Of a stretch of 64,000 bases of DNA, positions 43,075-50,970 are shown piece by piece. The notes under the pieces were generated by a model. It was not told the DNA's origin. It did no database searches and worked only from the letters and a program-made list of their open reading frames with translations. How positions within the stretch are numbered: position 1 is the stretch's first letter; every line of letters starts with the position of its first letter. Made by a program: the position numbers and the translations under genes. Source of the DNA: Candidatus Ligilactobacillus avistercoris (GTDB lineage: Bacteria > Bacillota > Bacilli > Lactobacillales > Lactobacillaceae); assembly GCA_019119415.1 (NCBI GenBank), contig DWXB01000014.1, positions 59,105 to 123,104 on the forward strand, in the 5' to 3' direction.

Positions 43075-43803
43075 TTAAATTTGCCGGTGCTGGTGAAGGT
43101 CAGCGGCTTCTTGTGAGGACAGAGTCCCGAGGTCGACCAGCTGCTGCTCAATTTGGTCAAGTAACAGGTTGCGGTCTGCGGGGCGTTCAACAAAATCATA
43201 CTGGTCACCGTCGATTACCATCATTGCACTCCGGTTATAATTCTTTTCCCAGTCTGCATAGTATTGCAGGAGGGTGTGGTAGTACTCAACGAGGGACGGA
43301 TCCGTACTGATTTGCTCGTAATCCCGACCCCGTTTTTCAATCCGGTGAATCATGGTATCGTATGAAACCCGGATATAAATTAGTAGATCATGCGTATTAG
43401 TGGGTTTCATAGCATCAAGCTCGGCCAACATGTTGTGCAGGAGTTCTTCGTACACTGAGAACTCAAGGTGCGTTGCGTTTCCCATATCCGTATTCATTTT
43501 CATGAACATTTCGTCTTCAAGAATCGACCGGTCAAGGATATTATTTCGCCCCTGGATTGCCTTTTTTATCATTGCAAATCGGCGATTGATAAAAAAGGTT
43601 TGAAGTAGGTATGTGTACGGGTTCGATGCATTTGGATTGCCATTTGCCCGCGCCTTAGCGGCCTGTTCATTTCCCTTATAAAAGAGGGGGAGGACGGGGT
43701 TGTCCGCAACGGGCTCAAAGAACGGGGTTGTGTGTAATTCATCGGCGAGAATGCGGGTGAGGGATGATTTCCCCGACCCAATTACGCCAGCAAGGGTGAT
43801 CAT
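43075..43803 (-). CDS. Deoxynucleoside kinase (deoxyadenosine/deoxyguanosine kinase type)
   Basis: This 242-residue enzyme phosphorylates deoxynucleosides for salvage, a hallmark of lactobacilli. The P-loop GVIGSGKS is at residues 6-13. FFEPVADNPVLPLFY binds the nucleoside, LDRSILEDEMF is the DRS/ERS catalytic motif, and KRGRDYEQ forms the lid with Arg residues. GGGAGGTACC is the ribosome binding site. Only one such gene is visible here, whereas some lactobacilli carry tandem dAK/dGK genes. The exact base preference cannot be told. Confidence 0.92.
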   Translation of the reverse strand: MITLAGVIGSGKSSLTRILADELHTTPFFEPVADNPVLPLFYKGNEQAAKARANGNPNASNPYTYLLQTFFINRRFAMIKKAIQGRNNILDRSILEDEMFMKMNTDMGNATHLEFSVYEELLHNMLAELDAMKPTNTHDLLIYIRVSYDTMIHRIEKRGRDYEQISTDPSLVEYYHTLLQYYADWEKNYNRSAMMVIDGDQYDFVERPADRNLLLDQIEQQLVDLGTLSSQEAADLHQHRQI

Positions 43804-43838
43804 AAGGTACCTCCCAAATTAACTAGTATTCCTAATTA

Positions 43839-43867
43839 ATTCTACTGGTCGGTTAATAAAGTTGCAA
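43839..43867 (-). promoter_or_regulatory. Promoter of the deoxynucleoside kinase operon
   Basis: On the minus strand: TTGCAA (43867-43862), a 17-bp spacer, TAGAAT (43844-43839). Confidence 0.8.
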
Positions 43868-43939
43868 TGCGGGGGTGAAAAGAATTAGTGCTTATGAATC
43901 ATTTCCACAAAAAATTCACAATTTGCGGCAAAAATAATA

Positions 43940-43969
43940 TTGGGCGAAATGGACGGACTGTTGTATGCT
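43940..43969 (+). promoter_or_regulatory. Possible promoter of the Crp-family gene
   Basis: TTGGGC (43940-43945), 18 bp, TATGCT (43964-43969). It is a weak match only. Confidence 0.35.
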
Positions 43970-44018
43970 CATAACATAGCTGTTTCTTAGCGAGTGCCAG
44001 TAATGGTATTAAATCCCA

Positions 44019-44747
44019 TTGGAGGTGGCGAAAATAATTAATAGTACAAAACGCCGGGAAATCCTGGACGAATATTTTAAACGGGTAGCAATCTTTACCC
44101 CGACCGAACAGTCGTTTCTTTTTTACAGTCCTGAGGTTCAGGTTATTGAATACGGACGACGTGAAATTATTTGTCATGAACATCCCCAACACCATAACCT
44201 ATACTATATTGCTCGGGGAATTGTCGGGATGGCAACGACTGACATTGCAGGCAACCGGCTGACCACCCTTTTGTCAGCCCACCATTATTTTCCACACGAT
44301 GTTTATCAACCGAATCATTCCCATTATCCGGTTGAGGTTCAGGTATATTCACCGGTCGTTCAGGTGATTGTTTTTCCCCAGAAGATTGTGAGGGTTCTTC
44401 TTGAAAATAGTTCTGCTTTTCAGCGCGAATTGGCGCGGGACTTGTACCATCAATTTCGGATGTTTCGGCAACTGGTAGAATACGAGGAAAGCCCCGTGGT
44501 TCGGCTTCGGGTCCGAAAAGTGTTGCAGTATTTAGGAAAGCACCTAGGCCAGAATTCCGATGGAAGCTGTGTTTTACCAGTGACGGTAACGGGCGGGGTT
44601 TTATCCCGGTTAGCGTGTATTTCACGGGCAACATTGACGAAGAACATTAAGCTCTTAGAGGACTTACGTTTAGTTGAACGAACCAGCGATGGAATTGTAT
44701 TGACCGCTCGTTTTTTAGCAATGGATGATGATGAACTTTTTCGCTAA
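44019..44747 (+). CDS. Crp/Fnr-family transcriptional regulator
   Basis: A protein of up to 242 residues. It has an N-terminal cyclic-nucleotide-binding-like jelly roll (about 25-145: VIEYGRREIICHEHPQHHNLYYIARGIVGM), a long dimer helix, and a C-terminal helix-turn-helix (GGVLSRLACISRATLTKNIKLLEDLRLV). No Fnr-type Cys cluster lies at the N terminus, and the cAMP-binding Arg/Ser pair is not obvious, so the ligand is unknown. The start is unclear: TTG 44019 and GTG 44025 overlap the only ribosome binding site (GGAGGTGG). ATA 44034 or ATT 44037 are better spaced. It is followed 51 bases on by an ArgR-family gene, the pair seen in arginine deiminase regulation elsewhere. Confidence 0.85.
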   Translation: MEVAKIINSTKRREILDEYFKRVAIFTPTEQSFLFYSPEVQVIEYGRREIICHEHPQHHNLYYIARGIVGMATTDIAGNRLTTLLSAHHYFPHDVYQPNHSHYPVEVQVYSPVVQVIVFPQKIVRVLLENSSAFQRELARDLYHQFRMFRQLVEYEESPVVRLRVRKVLQYLGKHLGQNSDGSCVLPVTVTGGVLSRLACISRATLTKNIKLLEDLRLVERTSDGIVLTARFLAMDDDELFR

Positions 44748-44798
44748 TTACCCCGAAAATTGTTATAATGTGCCTATATTTAGCGCGGGGGAGATCGT

Positions 44799-45236
44799 AT
44801 GAAGAAGAATCAGCGGCAAGAATTGATTAGGCACCTCATTGAGCAAAATCACGTTCGAACCCAAAAGCAGCTTCTTCAATTAATGACGAAGCGGGGGGTA
44901 ACCGTTACCCAGGGAACGATCTCAAACGACCTACGTGAAATGGGGGTAGTCAAGGAAAAATTGGCCGACGGAACGAGTACCTATGTTTCCGCCAAGGGAC
45001 GCCAGGGGCAGCCCCGTGCGGATATAATGGATTTAATTTTAACCATTACGCAGGTCGAGTTCCTGTGCGTTATTAAAACCGCACCCCAAGATGCTGATTT
45101 ATTAGGTGTTTTACTGGACGAGAGTTCATTTCCAGAGGTAATCGGCACGCTTGCTGGTTATGATACTGTTGTGGTGATTAGTCAATCGCGAACTGCCGCA
45201 ACACACCTTATTCAACGCTTACAGCCGGCTAGTTAA
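44799..45236 (+). CDS. ArgR-family regulator with altered key residues
   Basis: A 145-residue protein with the ArgR plan: winged helix (1-65) and oligomerisation/arginine-binding domain (75-145). The recognition-helix motif, normally T-x-S-R-D, reads TISND (40-44), so the usual Arg is Asn. The arginine-binding segment, normally GTIAGDDT, reads GTLAGYDT (116-123), so the first Asp is Tyr. It may have changed DNA or effector specificity, or act only in hetero-oligomers with another ArgR. GGGGGAG precedes the ATG. It stands beside the Crp-family gene, with no arginine metabolic gene in view. Confidence 0.88.
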   Translation: MKKNQRQELIRHLIEQNHVRTQKQLLQLMTKRGVTVTQGTISNDLREMGVVKEKLADGTSTYVSAKGRQGQPRADIMDLILTITQVEFLCVIKTAPQDADLLGVLLDESSFPEVIGTLAGYDTVVVISQSRTAATHLIQRLQPAS

Positions 45237-45262
45237 TGATGGTTGGAGGACGATGAGAATTA

Positions 45263-47377
45263 ATGAAAAGGCAAACTGAACGGGAAAATGATGACCAGTT
45301 TGGTGCGCAATTTTGGCGATGGTTCAAGGAGAAGTGGCACCGGTTTCAATTAGGAAAGTGGCTGTTAATTGTTTTTTTAAGCTGTTTTTTGATTACGAGT
45401 GTCCGGCTTGTATATATTGCGAAAACGGCGCACGTGCGGGAATTAAAGAATGCGCTTGAGCAGAACACTGTTATTTATGATGAAAACGGGAATAAGGCGG
45501 GGACGCTCTATTCTCAGAAAGGGACGTGGGAGCCGCTTAACCGGATTTCACCGAACATGCAAAACGCCGTGTTATCAACTGAGGACCGGAATTTTTACCA
45601 CGAGTACGGCTTTTCGGTTAAGGGAATCGGGCGGGCGGCCCTTTCGTATGTTAAAAACCGCTTACTCGGGCGTGATTATATCAGCGGTGGGGGAAGCACC
45701 CTTACACAGCAACTGGTAAAGAATGCCTTTTTATCGCAGGAACAGACCTTTAGCCGGAAAGCCAAGGAGCTGTTTATTTCCGTGCAGGTTGAAAACGATT
45801 ATAGTAAGCGCCAAATATTTACGATGTACCTGAATAACGCCTACTTTGGAAAGGGTGTTTGGGGGGTTGAGGACGCGGCTAAGCGCTATTTTGGGGTGCA
45901 TGCCCGCGACCTAACCGTTCCCCAAGCCGCGGTATTGGCGGGAATGTTGACGAATCCTAACGGGTTTAACCCGGTTGATCACCCGAAGGCTGCTTTGGCA
46001 CGACGGAACCTTGTTTTACAGTTTATGTATGAAAACCATAAACTAACTGCGCGGCAGATGCGCCGGTACCAGAAAACGCCGATAATTACCCGGAATACGT
46101 TCCACTATCATTCGGGATACCGTTATCCGTATTACTTTGACGCGGTAATTAGTGAAGCCCACCGGGATTATGGTTTATCCGAACAGCAGATTATGAACCG
46201 GGGATATAAGATTTATACGAGTTTGAACCAAAACTACCAGCGGCAACTGCAACGCAATTTTGCAAACCCTGATTTGTTCCCGGTCAGCCAGAACGGGGTA
46301 AGGGCGCAGGGAGCGGCAATTGCGATGAATCCCAAAACCGGTGGGGTAACGGCGGCTGTTGGTGGCCGGCAGGGGTCCCACGTTTTCCGGGGCTATAACC
46401 GGGCAACGCAGTTATCGCGTTCACCAGCATCAACAATGAAACCCATTGCTGTTTACTTGCCGGCAATTCAGAGCGGGTATCACTATGATTCGATGATTCC
46501 TGACCGAATCGAATCGTATGGATCTAACCATTACACGCCACATAACTGGAATAATGTGTGTGTTGGGAAGTTGCCGCTGTACTCAGCCTTAGCGCAAAGT
46601 AAGAATACCAGTGCGGTATGGCTGCTCAACAGGATTGGTGTTCAGAAGGGATACGCGATGGCCAAACGGTTTGGGATTCCGGTCACTAAGCGGGACGAAA
46701 ACCTCACCTTACCCCTTGGTGGTTTATCAAAGGGTGTCTCGCCGTACCAGATGGCGGCGGCATACTGTGCATTTGATAACGGTGGGGTGAAGGAGCAACC
46801 GCACTTTATTACCAAGATTGTGGATGCGGACGGCCACGTTGTTCGTCGAAAAAAACCGCTGCGGGCAAAGCGGCTGATGTCCCGTCATGATGCCAACGTA
46901 ATGACCAGCATGATGATTGATACCTATAAGGTTGGTGTGGGGAAAGACGCTAAGCCTACCGGATACGAAATTGCCGGGAAGGGTGGGACGGCGCAGGCAA
47001 CGACTAAGGATGCGCCCCCAATGAGTCAAAAAGATAGTTGGTACATTGGTTATACGCCAGACGTTGTACTCGCGACGTGGGTTGGTTTTGATAATGGAAC
47101 GCCATTCCCAATTACTGGGATGCGTAACGGGACGAGTCTCTTTAAACAATCAATGGAGGATATTCTCCCGTACACTGCTGGTACCAAGTTTACCGTGACG
47201 GATGCGGCAACGAAGATGCAGCGGCTTGATGCCGGTAATCATGCCCAATCAACTGACAGAGCAGGTGGTTGGAGTCATTTTAAAACCCAACTCCAAAACG
47301 GGTGGGATCACGTAAAGACGCAACTTGGCAACTGGGGTAATACTGCTAAAAGCTATATTCAACGGTATATTCCGTAA
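45263..47377 (+). CDS. Class A penicillin-binding protein (glycosyltransferase/transpeptidase)
   Basis: A 704-residue bifunctional enzyme that polymerises and cross-links peptidoglycan. A cytoplasmic N terminus is followed by one membrane helix (about 32-53). The GT51 domain has the catalytic Glu107 in TEDRNFYHEYG, GGSTLTQQLVKN (143-154) and RKAKE (165-169). The transpeptidase domain has SxxK at Ser390-Lys393, SKN at 446-448 and KGGT at 573-576. The C-terminal 36 residues hold two copies of a GW-x-H-x-KTQL-x-N unit. The PBP1A versus PBP2A subclass is not certain. GGAGG precedes the ATG. Confidence 0.94.
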   Translation: MKRQTERENDDQFGAQFWRWFKEKWHRFQLGKWLLIVFLSCFLITSVRLVYIAKTAHVRELKNALEQNTVIYDENGNKAGTLYSQKGTWEPLNRISPNMQNAVLSTEDRNFYHEYGFSVKGIGRAALSYVKNRLLGRDYISGGGSTLTQQLVKNAFLSQEQTFSRKAKELFISVQVENDYSKRQIFTMYLNNAYFGKGVWGVEDAAKRYFGVHARDLTVPQAAVLAGMLTNPNGFNPVDHPKAALARRNLVLQFMYENHKLTARQMRRYQKTPIITRNTFHYHSGYRYPYYFDAVISEAHRDYGLSEQQIMNRGYKIYTSLNQNYQRQLQRNFANPDLFPVSQNGVRAQGAAIAMNPKTGGVTAAVGGRQGSHVFRGYNRATQLSRSPASTMKPIAVYLPAIQSGYHYDSMIPDRIESYGSNHYTPHNWNNVCVGKLPLYSALAQSKNTSAVWLLNRIGVQKGYAMAKRFGIPVTKRDENLTLPLGGLSKGVSPYQMAAAYCAFDNGGVKEQPHFITKIVDADGHVVRRKKPLRAKRLMSRHDANVMTSMMIDTYKVGVGKDAKPTGYEIAGKGGTAQATTKDAPPMSQKDSWYIGYTPDVVLATWVGFDNGTPFPITGMRNGTSLFKQSMEDILPYTAGTKFTVTDAATKMQRLDAGNHAQSTDRAGGWSHFKTQLQNGWDHVKTQLGNWGNTAKSYIQRYIP

Positions 47378-47409
47378 CGAATTGTTGATTAGGAAGGAAG
47401 AGTAAGGTC

Positions 47410-48375
47410 ATGCAACGAAAAATTTACGATTACGCTGACGGGGATGAGGTTAATCTTTTTATGGTAATTAAGGCAGCTGATGTGCGGGTTGCTAAAAATG
47501 GGAATAAGTACATTGCGTTCACCTTCAGCGATCCGTCAGGAGACATTACGGCAAAGTACTGGGACGCTCAGCCCGATGAAATTAGTCGTTTTCAACCAGG
47601 AAAAGTTGTGCTAGTTACGGGGAAAAGGGACGTGTACCAGGGCAAACCGCAAATTAAGTTGCATCATCTTCGGCTAACCACTGCAAATGAACCCCATGAT
47701 CCGGCGGCATTCATTCCTGCCGCACCGTGTTCGCAAGAGCAGCTTGAAGGGGAAATCAACCAGTACGTTAAGGCGATTACTAACCCAACCTGGCAGCGGA
47801 TTGTGGAGTTTATGTTACGGCAGTTTCATGATGCCTTCTTCACCTATCCTGCGGCGAAGACAAACCATCATGCCTTTTTAGGTGGACTTGCATACCACAC
47901 GGTGTCGATTTTGCGGCTTGCCGAGGCGGTTGGGGAACAGTACCCGAATGTTCGCCGTGATCTGCTTTATGCAGGGGCGATTTTACATGATTTGGGGAAA
48001 ACGGTTGAACTAACCGGACCGGTTGCAACGCAGTACACGGTTGCGGGGAACCTGCTCGGGCACATTGTTTTGATTGATGAACGGATTGTTGAAACGTGTG
48101 CCGCCATCGGAATTGATCAGTATAGTGAGGACGCGCTTCTTCTACGGCACATGGTGATTGCGCACCACGGCTTATTGGAATACGGTTCTCCTGAACGTCC
48201 GGCTTTGCTTGAAGCGGAAATTCTTCACCACCTTGATGATCTGGATGCAACCATTCAGATGGTAAACGGGGCGCTTTCCCAAACAGAGCAGGGGCAGTTT
48301 AGTGCCCGCATCTTTGGCTTAGATAACCGGCGTTTTTACCGGCCGCAACAGGACGCCACCCCGGATGATAAGTAG
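47410..48375 (+). CDS. yhaM: 3'-5' exoribonuclease YhaM
   Basis: A 321-residue enzyme with an N-terminal OB-fold (LFMVIKAADVRVAKNGNKYIAFTFSDPSGDITAKYW, about 15-90) and an HD-type metal-dependent hydrolase domain. The HD domain includes NHHAFLGGLAYHTVSI, AILHDLGK (His-Asp pair) and IAHHGLLEYGS with HHLDDLDA. YhaM degrades RNA and DNA from the 3' end and supports RNA turnover with RNase J1/J2, both also encoded in this window. AGGAAGGAAGAG lies before the ATG. It converges on prsA, and the order yhaM-prsA-hit-ecsAB is as in Bacillus. Confidence 0.94.
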   Translation: MQRKIYDYADGDEVNLFMVIKAADVRVAKNGNKYIAFTFSDPSGDITAKYWDAQPDEISRFQPGKVVLVTGKRDVYQGKPQIKLHHLRLTTANEPHDPAAFIPAAPCSQEQLEGEINQYVKAITNPTWQRIVEFMLRQFHDAFFTYPAAKTNHHAFLGGLAYHTVSILRLAEAVGEQYPNVRRDLLYAGAILHDLGKTVELTGPVATQYTVAGNLLGHIVLIDERIVETCAAIGIDQYSEDALLLRHMVIAHHGLLEYGSPERPALLEAEILHHLDDLDATIQMVNGALSQTEQGQFSARIFGLDNRRFYRPQQDATPDDK

Positions 48376-48386
48376 CGGTATATGAA

Positions 48387-48427
48387 AAAAAGCTCTCCGG
48401 TAACACAATGTTACCGGGGAGCTTTTC
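48387..48427. terminator. Bidirectional terminator between yhaM and prsA
   Basis: A 14-bp stem, 48391-48404 with 48410-48423, extended by A/T runs on both sides. Confidence 0.9.
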
Positions 48428-48447
48428 TAACCAATGTTCTTAGTGGA

Positions 48448-49341
48448 TTACTGGGGATTTTGTTGCCCACCAATGTAATTAGAAAGGATATTCTTAAGGT
48501 CTTTGTCCTTAATCTGAACGTTTCCGTTCTTGAGAACCTTCTGGGCAACCCGTTGCAGGGTGGCCTGGTTATTCATTTGTTCGTTAATAATTTGGTTGCG
48601 TAATTCCTGCTTGTGGTTCGCCATCTTTCCCTTTGCTGGGTGCTTAATGCAGTAAATTACGACGTAGCCGTAGTCCGTTTTAACCGGTTTGTCGGTGAAC
48701 TTACCCGGTTTTAACTTGAAGGCGGCATCCTTAAACGTATTGTCTAACCCAGACGTTTCGTTATTAAACGGTGGTAACTTTCCACCGTCATTCTTTGTTT
48801 GATTGTCGATAGAATTCTTCTTTGCCAGTTTTGAGAAGTTAGCGTAGGTCCCGTTTTGTTTTAACTGATCGATGATGTTGTTGGCATCGCCTTCGTTTTT
48901 AACCACAATCCGGGCAACCGTAATGTTCGGTTGGTATTCCTTCCATTGTTGCCGGAGCATCTTTGGCGTAATTGTCGTGTTAGCCTTCACTGCCGCCCGA
49001 AGAAGCAGGTTAGACCGAATTTGCTGCTTGAAGGTTGCTTCCGTTAGGTTTTGCCGCTGTAAAACGGTGTCAAAGTTCTTTCCGTAGCGTTTCTGATAGG
49101 CATTGAACTCGGAGTTTACCTGTTTTTGGGTAACCTGCTTGCCGTAGTCCTTTTCAAGCACCTTGGTAAGAATCATCTGTTGAAGCACCTGTTTTCCAGC
49201 AGGGGTCTGCTTCATTTTATCATAGTACTGTTGCTCGGTAATCTTTCCGCCGGAAGTAGTTGCAACCGTCTTTGAACACGATGCAAGGCCGAGTGACATG
49301 AGGACGGCCGCTGCGCCGACCAGCCATTTCTTTTTCGTCAT
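48448..49341 (-). CDS. prsA: Foldase PrsA, parvulin-type lipoprotein
   Basis: PrsA helps secreted proteins fold outside the membrane. The 297-residue precursor has a lipoprotein signal ([20 protein letters not shown], lipobox LASC at about 17-20). The N-terminal chaperone region is followed by a parvulin-like domain around 135-225 ([28 protein letters not shown]). The parvulin core is reduced, with few of the usual catalytic His residues visible, so isomerase activity is doubtful, as in many lactobacillus PrsA proteins. GTG 49353 is an alternative start. Confidence 0.9.
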   Translation of the reverse strand: MTKKKWLVGAAAVLMSLGLASCSKTVATTSGGKITEQQYYDKMKQTPAGKQVLQQMILTKVLEKDYGKQVTQKQVNSEFNAYQKRYGKNFDTVLQRQNLTEATFKQQIRSNLLLRAAVKANTTITPKMLRQQWKEYQPNITVARIVVKNEGDANNIIDQLKQNGTYANFSKLAKKNSIDNQTKNDGGKLPPFNNETSGLDNTFKDAAFKLKPGKFTDKPVKTDYGYVVIYCIKHPAKGKMANHKQELRNQIINEQMNNQATLQRVAQKVLKNGNVQIKDKDLKNILSNYIGGQQNPQ

Positions 49342-49383
49342 CCTACTATTCACATCCTAACTTGGTTAATAAGTAACGCCACT

Positions 49384-49391
49384 ATCGTACC
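49384..49391 (-). promoter_or_regulatory. Extended -10 promoter of prsA
   Basis: Minus-strand TGGTACGAT, about 43 bases before the ATG at 49341. The -35 is not clear. Confidence 0.4.
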
Positions 49392-49469
49392 ATAATCATT
49401 CGCTGTTGAGTATGGTTAACCCAAACGGATTGAAAAATTTGATTAATATTTAGGATTGTTTTCTGGCTG

Positions 49470-49700
49470 CTAATCGTTCGTCAAAGACGACGAGGAATTA
49501 AGTTGGTCCCAGGCCTGTTTTACTGCCTGCCCGTTGTTAATGACATCCTTGCCGGCAGCCAGTAATTGTTGAAAATCACGACCGATAATGCGGAGGCGAA
49601 CGGCGTTTTTAGTAACTGCGCGGTTGATTTCGTTCCGGTAGTGATAGCCACCCAACAATAGGGCGCTCCAAACTAATCCGGTTGTAAGGGGATGTTTCAT
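49470..49700 (-). CDS. Small membrane-associated protein between hit and prsA
   Basis: A 76-residue protein with one short hydrophobic N-terminal helix (LTTGLVWSALLLGGYHY) followed by a basic then helical part (NRAVTKNAVRLRIIGRDFQQLL). Its place between hit and prsA corresponds to that of the YtxH-like YhaH of Bacillus, but the sequence is too short and divergent to claim that family. A perfect AGGAGG lies inside the 3' end of hit, and the ATG begins two bases after the hit stop, so it is translated with hit. Confidence 0.75.
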   Translation of the reverse strand: MKHPLTTGLVWSALLLGGYHYRNEINRAVTKNAVRLRIIGRDFQQLLAAGKDVINNGQAVKQAWDQLNSSSSLTND

Positions 49701-49702
49701 GG

Positions 49703-50131
49703 TTAATCCTCCAGGTGTGCTTTGATGTTATCAGCAATTTGCTGTAAATCAGCGTTTGTGTACTTGTCTGAATTATCCTTAAACGTCATTGCAAAATCAT
49801 CATGATCGGTATACCGGGGAACAAAGTGAATGTGAGAGTGGAACACCGATTGGTAGGCTACCTCACCGTTATTGTTGACGATGTTTAATCCTTGAATGGC
49901 AGGGTTTGAAGCCTTGATTGCCCGGGCAATCAGGGGAACGTGCCGAAAGACGTCCTGGGCAAGCTGGTCGTCATATTCAAAAATATCGCGAACATGCTTC
50001 TTAGGAACAAGGAGGGTGTGTCCGGGTGTCCCCTGTGAAATGTCAAGGAATGCCTTAACCTGATTGTCTTCATAGATCGTTACACTTGGGATATCACCGT
50101 TAATAATTTGACAGAAAATGCAATCGGTCAT
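49703..50131 (-). CDS. hit: HIT family protein (histidine-triad nucleotide hydrolase)
   Basis: A 142-residue protein starting DCIFCQIINGDIPS, with a Cys pair (CIFC) that with His residues can bind zinc. The catalytic triad HSHIHF lies near residue 95. HIT enzymes hydrolyse nucleoside phosphoramidates and AMP-lysine-type compounds. ATG 50131 is chosen with AAGGTGG upstream. It is divergent from ecsA, the conserved arrangement in Firmicutes. Confidence 0.94.
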   Translation of the reverse strand: MTDCIFCQIINGDIPSVTIYEDNQVKAFLDISQGTPGHTLLVPKKHVRDIFEYDDQLAQDVFRHVPLIARAIKASNPAIQGLNIVNNNGEVAYQSVFHSHIHFVPRYTDHDDFAMTFKDNSDKYTNADLQQIADNIKAHLED

Positions 50132-50161
50132 TTTAATCGCCACCTTATTAGTTTTGTCCCC

Positions 50162-50167
50162 ATTATA
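50162..50167 (-). promoter_or_regulatory. -10 element of hit
   Basis: Minus-strand TATAAT, 31 bases before the hit ATG. The -35 is not clear. Confidence 0.45.
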
Positions 50168-50188
50168 CACTAGTGGCTCGGGCTGCTG

Positions 50189-50197
50189 TGATATAAT
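50189..50197 (+). promoter_or_regulatory. Extended -10 promoter of ecsAB
   Basis: TGATATAAT (TATAAT at 50192-50197) lies 33 bases before the ecsA ATG, back to back with the hit promoter. Confidence 0.55.
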
Positions 50198-50229
50198 TCA
50201 ATCGACAATATTGGAAGGAGTCGGACGGT

Positions 50230-50970
50230 ATGGTGCTTGAAGTAGACAATCTTGTAGGGGGATATTCCCGTATCCCGGTGCTTAACGGGATTAGTTTTAA
50301 GGTGGCTGCTGGTGAACTGGTAGGACTGATTGGACTGAACGGTGCCGGTAAATCGACAACCATTAAACACATTATTGGGCTCCTTCAACCACATTCGGGA
50401 ACGATTAAGGTCGCAGGGACTACGGCGACGGCGGATCCAACCACGTACCACCGGCAGATTGCGTACCTTCCTGAAACGCCGGTATTGTACCCGGAATTAA
50501 CGTTACGGGAACACATTGAAACAACTATCAAGGCGTATGGTCTTGATGAAAAGCAAGCATGGGAGCGGGCCCACCGGTTACTGACGATGTTCCGGTTAAC
50601 TGATCGGCTTGACTGGTTGCCGGTTAATTTTTCAAAGGGAATGCGGCAAAAGGTAATGATTATTTGTGCGTTCATTACTGATGCTAAGTTACTAATCGTC
50701 GATGAACCGTTTTTGGGGCTTGATCCCGTTGCAATTCACGACTTTCTCGCGTTAATTAAGGAAAAGCAGCAGCATGGGACGGCCGTGCTGATGACAACGC
50801 ACGTGTTACCGACGGCCCAGCAGGTGTGTGATCGGTTTGTCTTCATTCAAAAGGGGCACATGCAGGTAACGGGAACGCTCGCGGAAATTCAAACGCAGCT
50901 TGCGATGCCGGATGCAAGTCTAGAGGATATTTACCTGCACCTTAACCAGGAGGCGGTTCATCATGAATGA
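50230..50970 (+). CDS. ecsA: ABC transporter ATP-binding protein EcsA
   Basis: A 246-residue ATPase. Walker A is GLNGAGKST (about 37-45), the Q-loop region is IAYLPETPVLYPELTLRE, the signature is FSKGMRQKV, Walker B is LLIVDEPFLGLDP, and the switch is TTHVLPTA. Ecs in Bacillus affects secretion, competence and intramembrane proteolysis by RasP; the transported substrate is debated. GGAAGGAG precedes the ATG. It overlaps ecsB by 8 bases. Confidence 0.95.
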   Translation: MVLEVDNLVGGYSRIPVLNGISFKVAAGELVGLIGLNGAGKSTTIKHIIGLLQPHSGTIKVAGTTATADPTTYHRQIAYLPETPVLYPELTLREHIETTIKAYGLDEKQAWERAHRLLTMFRLTDRLDWLPVNFSKGMRQKVMIICAFITDAKLLIVDEPFLGLDPVAIHDFLALIKEKQQHGTAVLMTTHVLPTAQQVCDRFVFIQKGHMQVTGTLAEIQTQLAMPDASLEDIYLHLNQEAVHHE

